DNA of 64,000 bases, taken from contig JADNRV010000088.1 of assembly GCA_015499995.1 (NCBI GenBank), positions 124,001 through 188,000 on the forward strand. Reading direction: 5' to 3'. Below the pieces are notes generated by a model. The model saw only the letters and a list, made by a program, of their open reading frames with translations, was not told the DNA's origin and ran no database searches. Positions 44,423 through 58,037 of this stretch are shown here, piece by piece. The stretch comes from Flammula alnicola (Eukaryota; Basidiomycota; Agaricomycetes; Agaricales; Strophariaceae). Numbering within the stretch: position 1 is the first letter of the stretch; each line of letters begins with the position of its first letter. The translations under genes were made by a program, and so were the position numbers.

Positions 44423-46562
44423 TCAGGGATAAAAATGTCGGCTCATGTCCTATGGAAGAGTACAAATAATCAGTTTAATAACAACGCCGTAGTCTGACGG
44501 CCAAGCTTACCAATGGACGATCACTAGAAAGCTATCCATGACGAAAAGAAAGCCTGTCAGCTTCCTGGGAAGAGAATTTATGGACGAAATTGAAAGGCGT
44601 ACCTGAGGATTCTGGAAGTTGTTCATTTCGACGAGATCTCCTTCCTTGATCTTCTTCCCCATCTTAATTTTCGCCCTGTTCGCAGCCTGGACTTTCTTCT
44701 TATACTCTCGAGCCCTAGAGTGCAGATCGACGTAAAATGAATGGATGTCGTGGCTAAAGGGAATGATATATTATCAGCCATCTCCTGGACGCAGACAAGG
44801 AGGCGCAGAGTCGACATACCTGACGAGGGTTAGAAGATCATGGAACGTTGGGTGCGCGTTGTTATCTAGGAGCCAATCTAAGTATACATCGAAGGGGCAA
44901 TAGCGAAGGACTGTTCGTACTGAGTATCTTGACTAGGGCCTGCAAATAGTTCCCGTCAGTCGTTATGCACAAACAAATTCGTGGTAGAGCTATGTACGTA
45001 CCTGGGTCATTGAAGTCCCATTCGCGGCTTCCCATGATATCTGGCTATCCTTCGAAGACGAAATCGAGATCTGTACGGATTTCAGTTACAGCACGGAAAG
45101 GGCTTCAAGGAAGGTGAAGATGCTTACCACGTCTGCTTGAACGGCATCTTCATATGTGAGAAGATCGTTCTCTCGACAGTGGCCAGTGCAGTACATCGCC
45201 ACAGGAGACATGCATTGTTTCGATTCCGCTGTTGGGGAATCCAGCCAGGGTGCCGGGGGTGGCAGATTATCCGTGACGATGGACAGCGAATGCTTATGGT
45301 CAGAAGATACTGAGGTGGCCTTGACGCCGAAAGTGACCGAGTCCTTCGGCGTGGCAAGGACGCCATCGATCGAAGTTCGCGCCCACTTCACAACTTGTTG
45401 GTTGAGTCGAGCAATTGGGCCGCCGCGAGAGGAGATCTCTGGGTAGATGGCGGTCAGCTCTTCCTTTGGAGATGTGATCGCCAGGTGGTCTTACTGGCGT
45501 GCATTCGCTTATTCGAATTCCAAAGCGAGTTCGTCCTTCTATAACCCTTGTTCAGCCACGGGACGTAGACTCGGTTGCAACGGAAATGTTTGAGATCCAG
45601 TAGCGTGCCGGAATGACACGAATCAAAGACCGCCTACGAGTAGATGAGAGACAGTTCATAAGAGACACTTTATGATAACGTACGATTAATGAGCTCTTGG
45701 CAGGAAGGGGCATGGCGAGATTAGACCGAAGCTCCTAAATTTTCGATAAGCAGGCTGGTGATGAGCTGAGAAAATCCGTTATTCACGTCGTCCTTTATTC
45801 TCTTTCCATCTGAGGTGACTATGACTTGACGTGGCGTCATAATTGCGTCCTCGAGATCAAGTAGTCTTGCTTACATTCATTCTTCCTGTCCTCCTCTTCG
45901 ATGTCGTCCGTATCCTCTTGGTCCGAATGACCAGAAACTAGATAAGTAGAAAAGAGTTCAGAGAGAGCGGGATATACGAAGAAGGGAAGGAACTCGCAGT
46001 GGAAGAAAAATCGATCATTCTCTTGAGCATCCCTGATCAGATTATCGATCTCCTGCAGCTAAATATTTATGAAGGACATCGGCTAGACCTTCTTCTAACA
46101 AAGATATAGAAGACGTACTATGTTGTCCCTAGTAGGTTGTTTATGAAAGGGATGGTCGTCATCGATGAGCACGGTAATATCTTGCGGATCGTAGTGATAA
46201 ACATCTTTGGCTTGTCGGTTAATTTGCGAGAGACGCTGGCAAGCGTAATACTCACTGACCAACAGATCCTGCATGGCCCTCACATCACGATGCGGTCCCT
46301 TCAGCGCATCTCGGGTGCTCTGCTTCCTCCTCGCCCTCCACTTTGATTTTTTGCTTCTCCCATTCACTGGCGACTTCCTCCCTATTGGGGAAACGGGGGA
46401 AACGACTTCATTCTCGTCCTCGCGAACTCGCTGGATGCCTATTAGAAGAGCTTTCTTCTTGATCTTCTTCTCTGCGATAGTGAGCTTAGTTGGCTCTTCC
46501 GCCTGCGTTGCGGCTTGCTTGCGGCCAGGGAGGCGAAAGATGCGATACTTGACGATCTTCAT
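44423..46562 (-). CDS. caspase-fold peptidase (metacaspase-like), array copy 2
   Basis: Start ATG 46560-46562. Basic N-terminus, KKALLIGIQRVRED, a Lys/Arg insert, LKGPHRDVRAMQDLL, VYHYDPQDITVLIDDDHP, then QEIDNLIRDAQENDRFFFH, His in SGHSDQEDTDDIEEED (about 45930), IMTPRQVIVTSDGKRI, AVFDSCHSGTLLDL (Cys codon 45616-45618), FRCNRVYVPWLNKGYRR, a 100-residue linker with MYCTGHCRENDLL, ISSSKDSQISWEAANGTSM, DWLLDNNAHPTFHDLLTLV, IHSFYVDLHSRAREYKKKV, EMNNFQNPQ and last exon DMSRHFYP, TGA 44423-44425. Both dyad residues are present. The CTGxCR Cys pair in the linker is shared with copies 3 and 4. Confidence 0.8.
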
Positions 46563-48578
46563 GGAAAAGCTGGGCGCGATTTCGCAAAAGGATGAGATAT
46601 GGAAGGGTTGGGCTCAACGTAACATGAACTTTGCCACAACGAGGGATCTGCACAAGACATGTTTCTGTTAGCTCTGCTTCGAACATAAATAGACGAAGAG
46701 GCTGCTACAGGGACTGACCCCGTGGATGCGACGCTGATACGGGTATCGAGGCTGTGCTCACGGTTCGTGTTTTGTTGTCCGGGAGTCAGAAGTGCGCTTT
46801 GGAGAAGGAGAGTGGTATTCGTTGGGGCCAGGACCTGCGAGAACACATGAAATGAGGATAGTGTGCGAACTGCAAAGTATCTGTTGGATGGCGCCAGGAA
46901 CCGACAAGGTCGGCGATCGGAATGTCGGTTACATAAACCGATCAAGGCGCAATTGGTTCGGCTATCTATTAGTATGTGCTCTACAACGTGAAGAGATTCT
47001 GACGGAATGAATAGTCTCAATAGACGATCTCGGAATTCATACAGTTCAGCTCACATATTCCGTTCGCAATCCGATTCTACCCTCATCCTCCGGACAATAT
47101 CCTTTGAAACGAACGGAAAGCAGAGTCTTGTCGCTTCTATGACAACGGCAAGGATTTGCTGGGACCCACTTCAATCAAATCGATCAGTGATGTGAAAGGT
47201 TATGAAACAGCGCCCACAAAGATAGTGATATGAATTGCCAACGAATGAAAGAAAGAGTAGGAGCCTACTCCGCAGAAGTATTTGCTTCGACATCGTTTTT
47301 TAAGTTGCTTGTAGATGATATAAAGATCCCGCCGAGAAAATGCGGTCCATTCTTGAATTATGGCGTGTATGCAGATTCACGACAAAGATAGATCGAATGT
47401 GCTCCGATGGCGACTAGGGGGCTCGCCCTTGATTTATATCTACGGTTCTCGACGTAGAGAACGCGTACAACATCAGATCGGGCTCAAACACGCTATAAAC
47501 GAGTAGCATTAATAAATCAATGGTATAGGCGACGTCTAGCAACCTGAGTCGAAAATAGAGTAGTCCTCACTAACAACCGGGGTCATTGATACGGCCTGAG
47601 GAATCGCGATTAGGGGTTCCAATCACGATGCATGATGACGAACGACTTCGACTTGCGTGCTCCACACGGTAAATAAGTAGAAGCAAAGGTTGGGGGGGTA
47701 ATGATCCAAACTAGTACTGGAGCCTGTAATGACGTCCGAGTCCAGAGAGCGGTTGGAAGCCGGACGGAGGTCGAGAGACGTTTGAAAATATAGATTGCGA
47801 GCCAAGCAACTGCCGTCGATCAGAGACTCTGAAAATGTCCTTTCAATATAGAAAATCAAGAAGAAATTCAGAAGAGTCAGCTCTTGGCGCATAGGCGAGG
47901 TCGGCAGAAGAATCATGAGCAGGAGTTGAGCAGGAGTGGCCACTGATACGTCGATGACTTGTGAAGTTACACCGCGACGTCTTCGACTATACCAGAATCA
48001 GAATTAGATGTTGGATATATGTTGGCATACCTGCCGCACAAACCAGACTTCGCTAGAGTTCCTGCTGCCAGAGGTTGGTGTCACTGAGAATACCCGAATA
48101 ATACTGTTTTAGATGCGGGCTCCATGCAAGCTGTGAATATCCAAGTCATCGCTAGGGAGACTCAGAGCACAATGGTATGGCGTCGCCCCCCTTTGCTCGC
48201 GGAGATGCGAGTTCGACGCAGTGGACGTAGAGGCGTGGTCAGAGGGAAGGAAGGTATCGCTTCTTCAGTTGACTCGGCTTTCGCCGGCGCGATCTATGAG
48301 TGGGTGGGTTTTGCGATTGGCTGAGCAAGCAACACAGCCTTCTCATATTAGTGTCGAATGATTGGTCTACAAAGGCGAAGTAATCTGGCACCCGATACAA
48401 TACACAAAAATGATGACTAAATAAACGGTACAACACGGTGAATGAAAGAAAATCATGACGGATCAAGGTGAGGCGGAAGAGAATATTTAAATAGGGTATA
48501 AACAAGAAAACGCATTCCACGCTAATTCCACTGTCCATTGGAGATCAACGAAGGCATGAGTGGGGACAGCATCCCAGT
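46563..48578. other. intergenic within caspase array
   Basis: Two kilobases with only short frames (longest a 106-codon minus frame at 47623-47943 with no motif). Promoter of copy 2 at its left end. Nothing else seen. Confidence 0.4.
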
Positions 48579-50911
48579 TTACAGATCAAATATCCGATCC
48601 ATATCCTAATGTCAATCAATAAGCAAATGATTCGCAAAAAAAAATTCTTACCAATGGCGCTTGGCTTGAAAGCTAATGGACAATTTTAGGACGCAAATGA
48701 CAAAACCACGGAGAAGAAAAAAAATACCTCGGGGTTCTGGAAATTATGCATCTCGACAGGCAGGACCTCTACTGGAACCTTCCTTCGCCTATTGACGGCC
48801 TGCATTTTCTTTCTGTATTGATGAGCCGTCCGATGCAAATCCTTCACGTAGTAGGAGTGAATATGGTGGCTGGAAGGACGCGGTATGACACATTGTAGAA
48901 AAACGAGAATTCTGTGCAAGCTCACCTGATGAGCGCCAAAAGGTTGTGTAGCGTGAGATGTGAGTTCGCAGCTACACCTTCTGTAAGTCGTCGTAAGCGA
49001 AACGCCTGGTGACTACACGTACTAAGACTCTTAACGAGGTACTAAACAAGTTGTTCGTCGTCAGCATATGTAAGCCGGAGAAGAAGATTGATCTACCTGC
49101 GTCATCGAGTGGCCCTCCTCGTCTTCCCACGACCTTTGACTATCCTTAGCAGCAGACAGGCAAACCTGAAAGGTGGCCAAGAATAATGAACGAGTATTTT
49201 TGATACGGATGAACAGTCTACTCACCACGTCTGCGTCGGGGACGACATTTCCATTATTGATGGGTTGTTGTCTGCAATAGCCAGTGCAGTAGTTATACAC
49301 TGCCACAGGAGATGTCGTGGAGGATGTTGGAGATAAAACCATCGTTGGTTCGCTCGTCAAGGAGGTCGGAACCGCAAGCGACAAACCGCCGTTAGAGGTA
49401 ATGGACCGAGATGTCGAGTCGGAGGGGGGCTGCAACACTCCTGATTGTGCGATGTTATTACGAACCTCAGTCTTCACGATGTTGTTTGATTCCGCATCTG
49501 CACTATTCTTGGGGTCCGAGGATCCCATATAAATGTCTGATAGAAGTCGAAGTTGAATCAGCGCCCTCTAAATTATAGTCAGAGGTGGTCACTCACCACG
49601 CTCCTTGCGGCCTACGGAATAAAATAAGCATCAAACAAAATAGCAAAATTTGTGCTTGAGAGACGTACGAATAGCCCATAAAGTATTTGTTCGTCGTCGC
49701 CCCTTATTGAGCCACGGTACGTAGACTCTATTACATCGGTAGTGAGGAAGATCTACATGGGTCCTGATGAATATCGAGCTACCACAGGACATTGGTAACA
49801 AATACCGAGCAACGAGCCTGAATGGCAGCAGTCAAAAACCGCCTAGAAGGAGCTGTCAATGAGCTGTATTGTAGAGATAAACGAGTAGCGGACCCTTAGA
49901 GAACATCCGGCAGGAAGTGGATCAACGAGGTTGGCTCGTAGCTCCTAATGGACGATGGGCAGCATTGAGGAGGGTGCGAAATTTTACGGAGAGGAGAGAG
50001 GCCTACATTGTCCACGATGTGTTGACCATCGGATGCCAATATGCCTAAGGAATGCGTCAATAGTTGCGATATCGGAGGCACAGCCAAGCTTTAATACTCA
50101 CGTTCGTTTTTTCCATCCTCTTCGTCGATATCGTCGGTGTCTTCTTGATCCGCATGGCCACAAACTAAAAAAACGAAAGTCACTTGATTAACTGGAGGAA
50201 CTGGTGATGGAGTTTAGCTCACAGTGGAAGAAAAGCTTGTCACGCTTCCGGGAACCTGCTACTAGTCGATTGATGTGAAACATCTAGGAAGGTAGATAGA
50301 TAAGGACACGAAACATGAACGAAAAAGATCGACGGCCAACGTACGATATTACTCCTAGTTGGCTGAGTATGATTCGGATCATCGTCATCGATGAGTACTA
50401 TGATATCTTCTGGGTCGTATCCGTATTTATCTATAAATTGGCAAGACTAGTCAGGTAAATGGGGTCGATATCAACAAGTCGAATGAATTATACCTAGCAG
50501 CAGATCGCGCATGATCTTGACATCATGATGGGGACCTTTTAGCACCCCGAGATTGGGAGCGCCTTCTTCGACGTCTTTCGCGACTTTGGCTTTTTTCTTC
50601 CTCCTACCTCGGGGAAGAGGCATAATCACCATATCCCCTTCCACGAGGCTATCCTCGGGCTCCGCCTCCCGGAGTCTTTGGACGCCAATAAGCAAAGCCT
50701 TCTTCCTGCCCCAGATGGCACCTCTGGTTAGTTTCACTAAGAAAAGAAAGAGGCTTCGTATTCGCGCGAGGATTGGTTGACTAAACAGAGGGAAGAAGTG
50801 GCTTTTTATCACGTCACGTACGTGGCCCATGCGGGGCATTTTCGTTATGGACGAAAGGTAGCCAATCGTTGAAATCTTGGCTGCGATAGAGAGACCACCG
50901 AAGGTGCACAT
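48579..50911 (-). CDS. caspase-fold peptidase (metacaspase-like), array copy 3
   Basis: Likely start ATG 50909-50911 (MCTFGGLSIAAKISTIGYL); an earlier in-frame start is possible. GRKKALLIGVQRLRE, a basic insert (RGRRKKKAKVAKD), LKGPHHDVKIMRDLLLG, YDPEDIIVLIDDDDPNHTQP, His in CGHADQEDTDDIDEEDG (about 50145), LGILASDGQHIVDN, ELRANLVDPLPAG, Cys in AVFDCCHSGSLL (codon 49824-49826), DLPHYRCNRVYVPWLNKGRR, a Ser/Thr-rich linker with YCTGYC, VCLSAAKDSQRSWEDEEGHS, HIHSYYVKDLHRTAHQYRKK, EMHNFQNPE, last exon DMDRIFDL, TAA 48579-48581. The poly-T after the NFQNPE exon is the intron donor side. Confidence 0.8.
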
Positions 50912-51907
50912 ATCTGCTACGATGAGAGGATAGGGAATTGGGAATGGGGAAGCAGGGTAGTGAACGAGAGATAAGGATCGATGATCTGCTGAAGGGGTAT
51001 ATATAAGTAATTGAATGAACGAAAATAGGGACTGGCTGTGAATAAATTGCTCACAGCATGGCTCCCCCTGTTTTGCCATTATCGCGGGCAGTTTCAACAT
51101 CCTATGCTGCGAGCTTAATGTATGTTTCGTGTGAATCTTGGATTACTGAATGAGTTCTGGCTTTTGTGAAGGTACTTAGGCATTCAGGCGCCCAGGATGA
51201 GAGATCACGGAGAAATTCGACAGAGATCGCCGACAAGATCGGCTCGCGTTAGCAACACCGTGTCGAGATTTGCTTCCAGCTCATGTCGTGATGATCTCCG
51301 TGGATCGAAAGCGCACATATGAGGTGATGGTGGGGTGGTTGCAGTGTTCTGTCATCTGGTCTGGGAGGCCAGAATGTCGGAAGACAGACCAGGGCCGAAA
51401 TAGAAATAGAATTAGAATAAAAATAAACCCTAATAAACCTAGAATAGTTGTGTCACGTGATGATTGCAAGGTCCGAGGACATGACAATTGCGACCATCCC
51501 TCAGGGCAATGTGAAATGAATAACGTACAGTCCAGACAAACGTGCGAGCGAGAACATTCGGGCATTCGGTGGTGCATCTATATGCATCGCATTAATGCTT
51601 TGCGGGTAAACGGCGAATACTTCGTCAGTTAGTATGCAAAGTTTCTTGTTGGTAACTTGGTACATAATAGAAAGACACGATGTAACAGGTAACAGAATTG
51701 TATACAGAAGAATACATGTGGTCATAACGATAGGGAATGAGGGTTTACAATGCGAGACGGAAAATGATGATGCACAAATTGGATGACAGAATAGATGAAT
51801 GAATAATGAAAATACAACAAATAATGCTACGATGAACGAACGACCAAACAACGAAAACGGGAAGAGCTATCGACAAGAGGGACGTAAGAAATTGACACCA
51901 TGATATC
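50912..51907. other. intergenic within caspase array
   Basis: Promoter of copy 3 on the left; A-rich 51400-51440 (AAAATAAACCCTAATAAACC). No gene seen. Confidence 0.4.
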
Positions 51908-54267
51908 CTAGGGATTGAAGGTGCGATTCATATCCTATAGACCATAATTACACCCAGTTTATCTTGAAAGGATTCGATAAAGACTTACAATTGGGTTATG
52001 CGTAGAAAGCTGGAACGTGTTTTGTCTCTGGATCAGCGCTTTGAATTGATAGCGAGTTGGTAAATTTACCTGGGGATCCTGGAAGTTATGCATTTCAACG
52101 AACTCGGCCGGTAGAGGAATTTCACCCAAGTCCTCTTTCCTACGATTCACGTCGTTTATCTTTTTCTTGTACATCCGAGCTCTTTCGTGGAGGTCAACGT
52201 AGAACGCGTGAATTTCGTGGCTGGATGAACCGGTAAGAAACAGTCAGACATCCTAAATGGAGGGGAGGCCAGTCGACGTCGAGCTCACCTGACAACGGTT
52301 AGAAGATCGTGTAGAGTTGGATTTGGCTCCTTGGCTATTTGCGAGCTTTGAGTTGAAATTCACCCGACACTTGCGACTATCAAACTCACTCAAAAGCCTG
52401 ATGAGGTGCTGTAAGTACCGATCATTAGCATTGAAAGCGCGCATGGAAAGGAAGAATAATTTACCTGCGTCATGGAATTTCCTTCGGAGTCTTCCCATGT
52501 TATTTGACTGTCTTTCGAGGAAGAGAGGCAAACCTAGAAGAGAAAAAGGAATGGTTGTAATCGCGTCACATATACTACCCCCAGAAATGAAGAAATTGAC
52601 CCACCACCTCCGCTGTCGGCTTAACATTGCCTTGAAAATAGTAGTCTTCCCGGCAACGACCAGTGCAAAAAATGGATTCGGGCGACATGCATTGCGTGGT
52701 TGTCGGCGAGAATATCTTCAGAGAACCTTTGCGAACTGTCGTGTTGATAGACAGAGGTAACGTCCTAGCCCTCGATGACACGGTCACGGACGACAGGGTC
52801 GGCTGCAAGTCGTTATCTTTGCCATTGGCCTCTCGCAAGGCTAGGGGCGACATGACCGTCGTTTGCGTTGGAGTCTCTGTCGCGCTCAGCATCATGGTGA
52901 CGCGGCTACCTAATATCGGCAGAGTAAGGACTCCTGAAAATCGGGGGGTACTTGAGCTCTTTGATCAGGCTGTAAAACGGGCCTTGAGCTACTCACTTTC
53001 TAGCTTCCGATCTTTGGATATGCGGCGTTAGCTAATTGGACTTCGGGAGTATGAAACCCTAACGCACCATTTCGTGCCCAGCGAGTGTTAGTTCTTCGAC
53101 GTCCCTTGTTGAGCCACGGTACGTAAACTCTGTTGCAGCGGTAGTGAAAAAGATCTAAAGAGATGATGAGAACCGCTCAGAATGTGGGTGAAAGCGAGTC
53201 ACGTACCGAGTAAGGATCCCGAATGGCAACAATCAAAGATAGCCTAGATATACGAGAGGGTGAGAAATCAGTGCGAACAACTGGCGATCTTTCCGCACAT
53301 TTAGGGAACTGCCGACAGGGAGGGGATCAACCAGGCCAGCTCGGAGCACCTGAGATGTAATTGAGCCTCTACATGATTGATCGCACGCAGATTTGGGGTG
53401 CTCACATTATCCATGATTTTTTGCCCATCAGACGTCAGTATAACTGTATGGGAGGGGATCATCAGATAACGATATTCGTAGAGAAAGCGTGGAACTCACA
53501 TTCATTTTTTCCATCTTCCTCATCGATGTCCGTCGTATCCTCCTGTTTGGCGTGACCAGAGACTATAGGCGAAATGGTCCAGGTTAGCCTTATAAGAAGA
53601 ATAAAGTGCGTGAAAATATACTCACAGTGGAAGAAGAATTTATCGCCCTCGCGCGCATCTTTTACAAGCTTGTTGATTGCAGAAAGCTGAGTACAACAGC
53701 ATGAGCCCCATCGCTCGATTCTTGCAGAAGACTAACGACGTACAATGTTTTCCCTAGTAGGCTGTACCTGGTCTGGGTCATCGTCGTCAATGAGAAGCAT
53801 TACGTCCGTGGGGTCGTACTTGTAAACGTCTAGAGAACAAAAAAGATGAGCACCACTTCGTGAGGGAATCCCAGCAAGCTCTTACCGATCAAGAGGTCGC
53901 GCATAGCCTTGACATCCCTATGGGGGCCTTTCAGTCGAAGGAAACCGCTCGCCTGCTTTTTCTTACCCTTCCGCTTCCCCTTGAGCTTCCCCCTCGGAGC
54001 AAATGTTGCGGTACCGTCCCCTGCAGTGACCATGTCCACGTTCTCCAGAGTTGATGACCGTTCGCACCCTCGCACCTCCTGAACACCGATCAAGAGAGCT
54101 TTTCTCTTAGAACGGCCTGGATGGTTAAGAATTTCGATCAGATGGGCGAAAAGGTCTTGGAAAAGCGGGGCCGATTGTTGGAGGCAGAATGGCAAAGGGT
54201 AGGCCATGGTTGGTGCAGATAGGTATCCAAAATGGTGTATCGTGGTTCGAGCGGCAGTTGGAGCCAT
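51908..54267 (-). CDS. caspase-fold peptidase (metacaspase-like), array copy 4
   Basis: Start ATG 54265-54267 (MAPTAARTTIHHFGYL). FAHLIEILNHPG, KRKALLIGVQEVRGCE, basic insert GKLKGKRKGKKK, LKGPHRDVKAMRDLLI, then VYKYDPTDVMLLIDDDDP, INKLVKDAREGDKFFFH, His in VSGHAKQEDTTDIDEED (about 53565), VILTSDGQKIMDN, VLRAGLVDPLPVGSSL, Cys in AIFDCCHSGSLL (codon 53225-53227), FHYRCNRVYVPWLNKGRR, linker with IFCTGRCREDYYF, VCLSSSKDSQITWEDSEGNS, IHAFYVDLHERARMYKKKI, EMHNFQDPQ, last exon DMNRTFNP, TAG 51908-51910. Closest in sequence to copy 3. Confidence 0.8.
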
Positions 54268-57200
54268 ACTGTTTGTAAGAGAGGGAACTTGAATCCTTCA
54301 AATAGAGCCTTTGAGAGTAATAAATAAACTGGTCGTCAGTATTAAAGATCGGGGGATGTGCAAGGCACGCACTGCAGCCTCTTTATTAAAAGCTGTGCTG
54401 TGAATGCGGTGTTGATGATGTACAGACAAGGTTGTAACTTGAACGTTGAATGCGTGTACAGCGATGCGGTAGATTAAGGGTGCGAACCGATACGCGGCGA
54501 TGGGGAGAAATGGAGGAAGTTATGCGAGTACATATCAACAAGTGATACAAAAGATGAAGGCGGGAAGAGGTGGGGGGGAAGAACAAGAGTTCGAGAGCGC
54601 AAGGGGAATGGCATGGGAATGTTGGTTGGAAATTTGAGCCGATAAGGTCGGAGTATGACAACTTGGGGGATTTGCACCTCGGCAAATCAGGAAGTTGGTA
54701 ACTTCTCAGGCCTCATTAATCATTGGTGAAGATCGGAGATCATGAAGAGCAGCTCCGCGCCATAGACGAAATTGTTGGTTTTCGGTAATGATGTTTGACT
54801 GAGAAATAGGTTGGTCGAAGGACAGCAGCATTTCTAACATCGTGCTACCAATTCGACCTCGACATATTAGAATGTCAAATCGTAACGGTGACATACTACT
54901 AACTACGTTCGAAGCACCTTGTGACTTTTTATCCAAGTAGATACTGCGAACAGCTTAGCATTCTGATTCCACCACGAGATGTGTGGTCTAAGTATATCAT
55001 AAGAAGGGCCGGAATGATTAATTACGCAGCATAAGGCCTAGATATTCCACAACAATCATCAAACATCCAGTGTTCAGGGGATACACATATAGTCCTGTCC
55101 TGGACCAACTTGAAGCTCAACCCGGGCGTTGGGCGCCTATCTTGAATGCAGAGTGAGAGGGATCTACGGCCGACTAACGTTGCGTCAAAAGGCCGCACAG
55201 TATCATTGATAATTTTAGTAAGAAAGGGTCTTAAAGTTTAAGAGGTTAGGGAGCAAAACAATTCAATACTCAACGAGGAAGATGGCTTGATTGTTTGGTA
55301 AGAAAAATCTTTTGATCCATTCTAAAGGCGTCATCAACTTGCATTGTAAATGATTTCTCTCTTTTACCAATAAGGTACCCCGCTCTATCGTCGCAAAGTG
55401 TACCGGCGGTGCGGATGCTTTTGTCATTGCGAGGCATAGCAGCACCTGATCGTAACGTTTCCACTCCGATGTACCGTAGATCTCGACTTGTAATTCAGAG
55501 AAGCCTGAGAATCAGCCCGCTGTTACGCGCCCACGCGGATTCGTGAAGCCTCTACACATCATCCAGACGATTTCTGTTGTAGGTATTACCCCACTTCATG
55601 ATCATCAATCATTGCCAGTGGCCTAACAGCATTTGAGTCAAGGGCACATGAAGGCCAAAAGCTCTGGAACAACCTCGACAATTATCCTGGGCGTCCTCAA
55701 TGCCGTACATTCACGGTCTATGTTCCGTACGGGTCGTGGAACAAGCTTAAAACGGATTAAGTCGACTGACAATAATTAAGTTCGCGAGTATCGGTCATAT
55801 TAGCCGTCTCCTGTAACGCCTCCAAGAACATTGAATATTGATGCATGATGTCCAATCACTCATAAATGGACCGTTCGGCCTCAGCTTCTGGACCGTTCCT
55901 TTTTACCAACTTTGCCAGCGCCTGCACGGAATGATCAAAGTGATCCAAAAAGGATGAAGGCCCATGTAAATATTAAAATAGACACTCGTGTTGGATACCA
56001 ATGCATTGGTTCAGTAAGTAAAAACACAGCCTTGTCATGTTGTCTTGCGTTGTTGCCCACTGTTCCTGAGCACAGAGCTGAGCTACGCTGAGGTTCGGAG
56101 GCTGAAAGGATGATATATATCTCATATACAGATTGGCGCTTATCTGCACTGTCGAAAATCGTATCCAGGATAAAATACTGGCATATGCGGCGCAAGTGAT
56201 ACAAGATGGAGAGGTCTCGACTAAGTCTCAGCGAGAGGCGGAAAAAATTCCTCTTGCGATCCGGATTACTGGGACTTGACCCCGGTTATCTTCATTTCCC
56301 ATTATCTGCGCTCCTCAGAATACTCCTCATGTTGCTATCCGTCAGGGGCGCATCTTGGCTTATTATTGATTTCTATTGAGAATATCAATGATCTTCCAGT
56401 TGAGGACACCGTAAAAATAGTTGTCAACGCCATGCGGTGCATTAACTTCCAGCCTCCAGGCGGTTGACTTTTGATTAATGATTCTTTACTTGGTAAGTCT
56501 AAGGTTCCTTGCGTGCATTTAACGATCGTCATTGCAATTGAACGTCCCACATACAGCTCGTTGGGACCACGACTTCGCCGTCTATAAATTATTTGTTCCA
56601 GACTGGACTGCGGCGATGTATATGGCCATTGCACGGTGTCCCATCGCCCTGGGAGGGCGACGTGAATGTAGAATGGTCTGCGTTGTGAAAGGGACAGCGG
56701 AATAGTGAGACAGTGACCCCTGTGCAACACCTCACGAGCGTATCAACCACGAGGAATTTGAATGAAAAGTTACACAAGTAAAATTCTCGTCTCACAAGAT
56801 ATGCCCGGGAGGATGGCTGCAAACCGACAAGAGTTCTCGAGTCGACCATTACGAGAGCCCGGAACTCATTGTAACATATTTGGGGATCTGGGTCATCGAA
56901 TGTTGGGTCTATTTGATTCCAGAATGTTACACAGAGTAATACAATATTTTCTGGGATCCATAAGCTCGACACTTGATTGGAGAGCTGTAATTGGTTCTCG
57001 GGAGGGCTAAAGCATCCGTTCACCATGTGCGCCCCGAACACCATATATGGAAAATTACTCAGTACCTGGGATATTTTCAGGATCGAAAACTGGAAAGCGC
57101 GACTGTGTTTTGAACACGAATTATTGTTTTACGGTGCTATACTTCTTCAATGTTATTTATACACAATATTATACAGATCCTTCGAGTTCGAGATTTTGAA

Positions 57201-57284
57201 TTTTGTTTACAGAGTTGTGCGTTGTTACTACATATCCGACCGCATTACGCACGCCACCATTGGGCGCTGAAAAATCCGGATCGG
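54268..57284. other. three kilobases without a defensible gene
   Basis: Promoter of caspase copy 4 at 54270-54400. Frames elsewhere are short and overlap on both strands (longest 151 codons, minus, 56589-57044, no motif). The stretch separates the two gene arrays. I see no repeat or element end in it. Confidence 0.4.
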
Positions 57285-58037
57285 TCACCGATTATCTTCT
57301 CGTCTTGTGTGTAGAATCCAGACGTCTCTCTCATCTGAACTTGGGTATAGCCCCGCCCATATGCAATACCCTCCGAGATACCTCCGAATGGCTTTGGTCA
57401 GTGGATCGTCGACGCCAGAAGGTGTGCGACTGCGGCAGTATTGATCCTCATTGAGAGTCCATCTTCGCATTGCGAGGGCTGTGTTATTTCTGGGTCGGTA
57501 CAAGTCCGCGGTGCATTCGGCGCGTATGGAGGAATACACCGCGTCGAGAACGTTCTCGACCGTGACAATGTTGGTGTGCAAAGTAGCCGGGAACACAACG
57601 ATGGGTCTGTCCAATCGAGGCGCTCTGATTGTAATAGATCCGACCGTTCTAGGTTCCATGGCTGGCTGATGCCTCCAAAGCCGTTCGTTGGTTTCTGTCA
57701 TAATCAAAGGGGAAAGGGACGCGGTCGAGGGCGCCATGGAGAGGTCATATCTGATTGGTGGGGCGGAACGTGAATAGGCGATGAGCGGATGAATTAAAAT
57801 AGGAACGTCGGCCAATGGTGGCAATGGAATCGGCTTCTGGCCAATAAGTTGAGGAGGAGGTTGATGGTGGTCTTTATGTACCCATGCGTCCGCTACTTGA
57901 AGTGAGGCATCATAGCTCTCAGTAATCCATTGGCTTGATAATGGATAGTACGTGTTGGTGACCTCAGTGTCGGCGTTGCGCTGTTGATGTGGTACCCAGT
58001 TTGAACGTGTAGGTGAGAGATAGTGTCCCGGGACCAT
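57285..58037 (-). CDS. DUF6699-like protein, array copy 1
   Basis: 250 residues from ATG 58035-58037 (MVPGHYLSPTRSN). After a variable N-terminus comes the domain: PIPLPPLADVPILIHPLIAY, then IRYDLSMAPSTA, PAMEPRTVGSITIRAPRLDR, PIVVFPATLHTNIVTVENVL and DAVYSSIRAE; this HPLLAY..YDL..PA.EP..VTV.DVL order is that of fungal DUF6699. The end AGLYPSSDERDVWILHTRRE is shared by all three copies. Function of the family is unknown. Single exon. Confidence 0.75.
   Translation of the reverse strand: MVPGHYLSPTRSNWVPHQQRNADTEVTNTYYPLSSQWITESYDASLQVADAWVHKDHHQPPPQLIGQKPIPLPPLADVPILIHPLIAYSRSAPPIRYDLSMAPSTASLSPLIMTETNERLWRHQPAMEPRTVGSITIRAPRLDRPIVVFPATLHTNIVTVENVLDAVYSSIRAECTADLYRPRNNTALAMRRWTLNEDQYCRSRTPSGVDDPLTKAIRRYLGGYCIWAGLYPSSDERDVWILHTRREDNR

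Noticed and set aside
56589..57044. 151-codon minus frame
   Set aside because: No motif, no coding bias, overlapped by other frames; left as intergenic.
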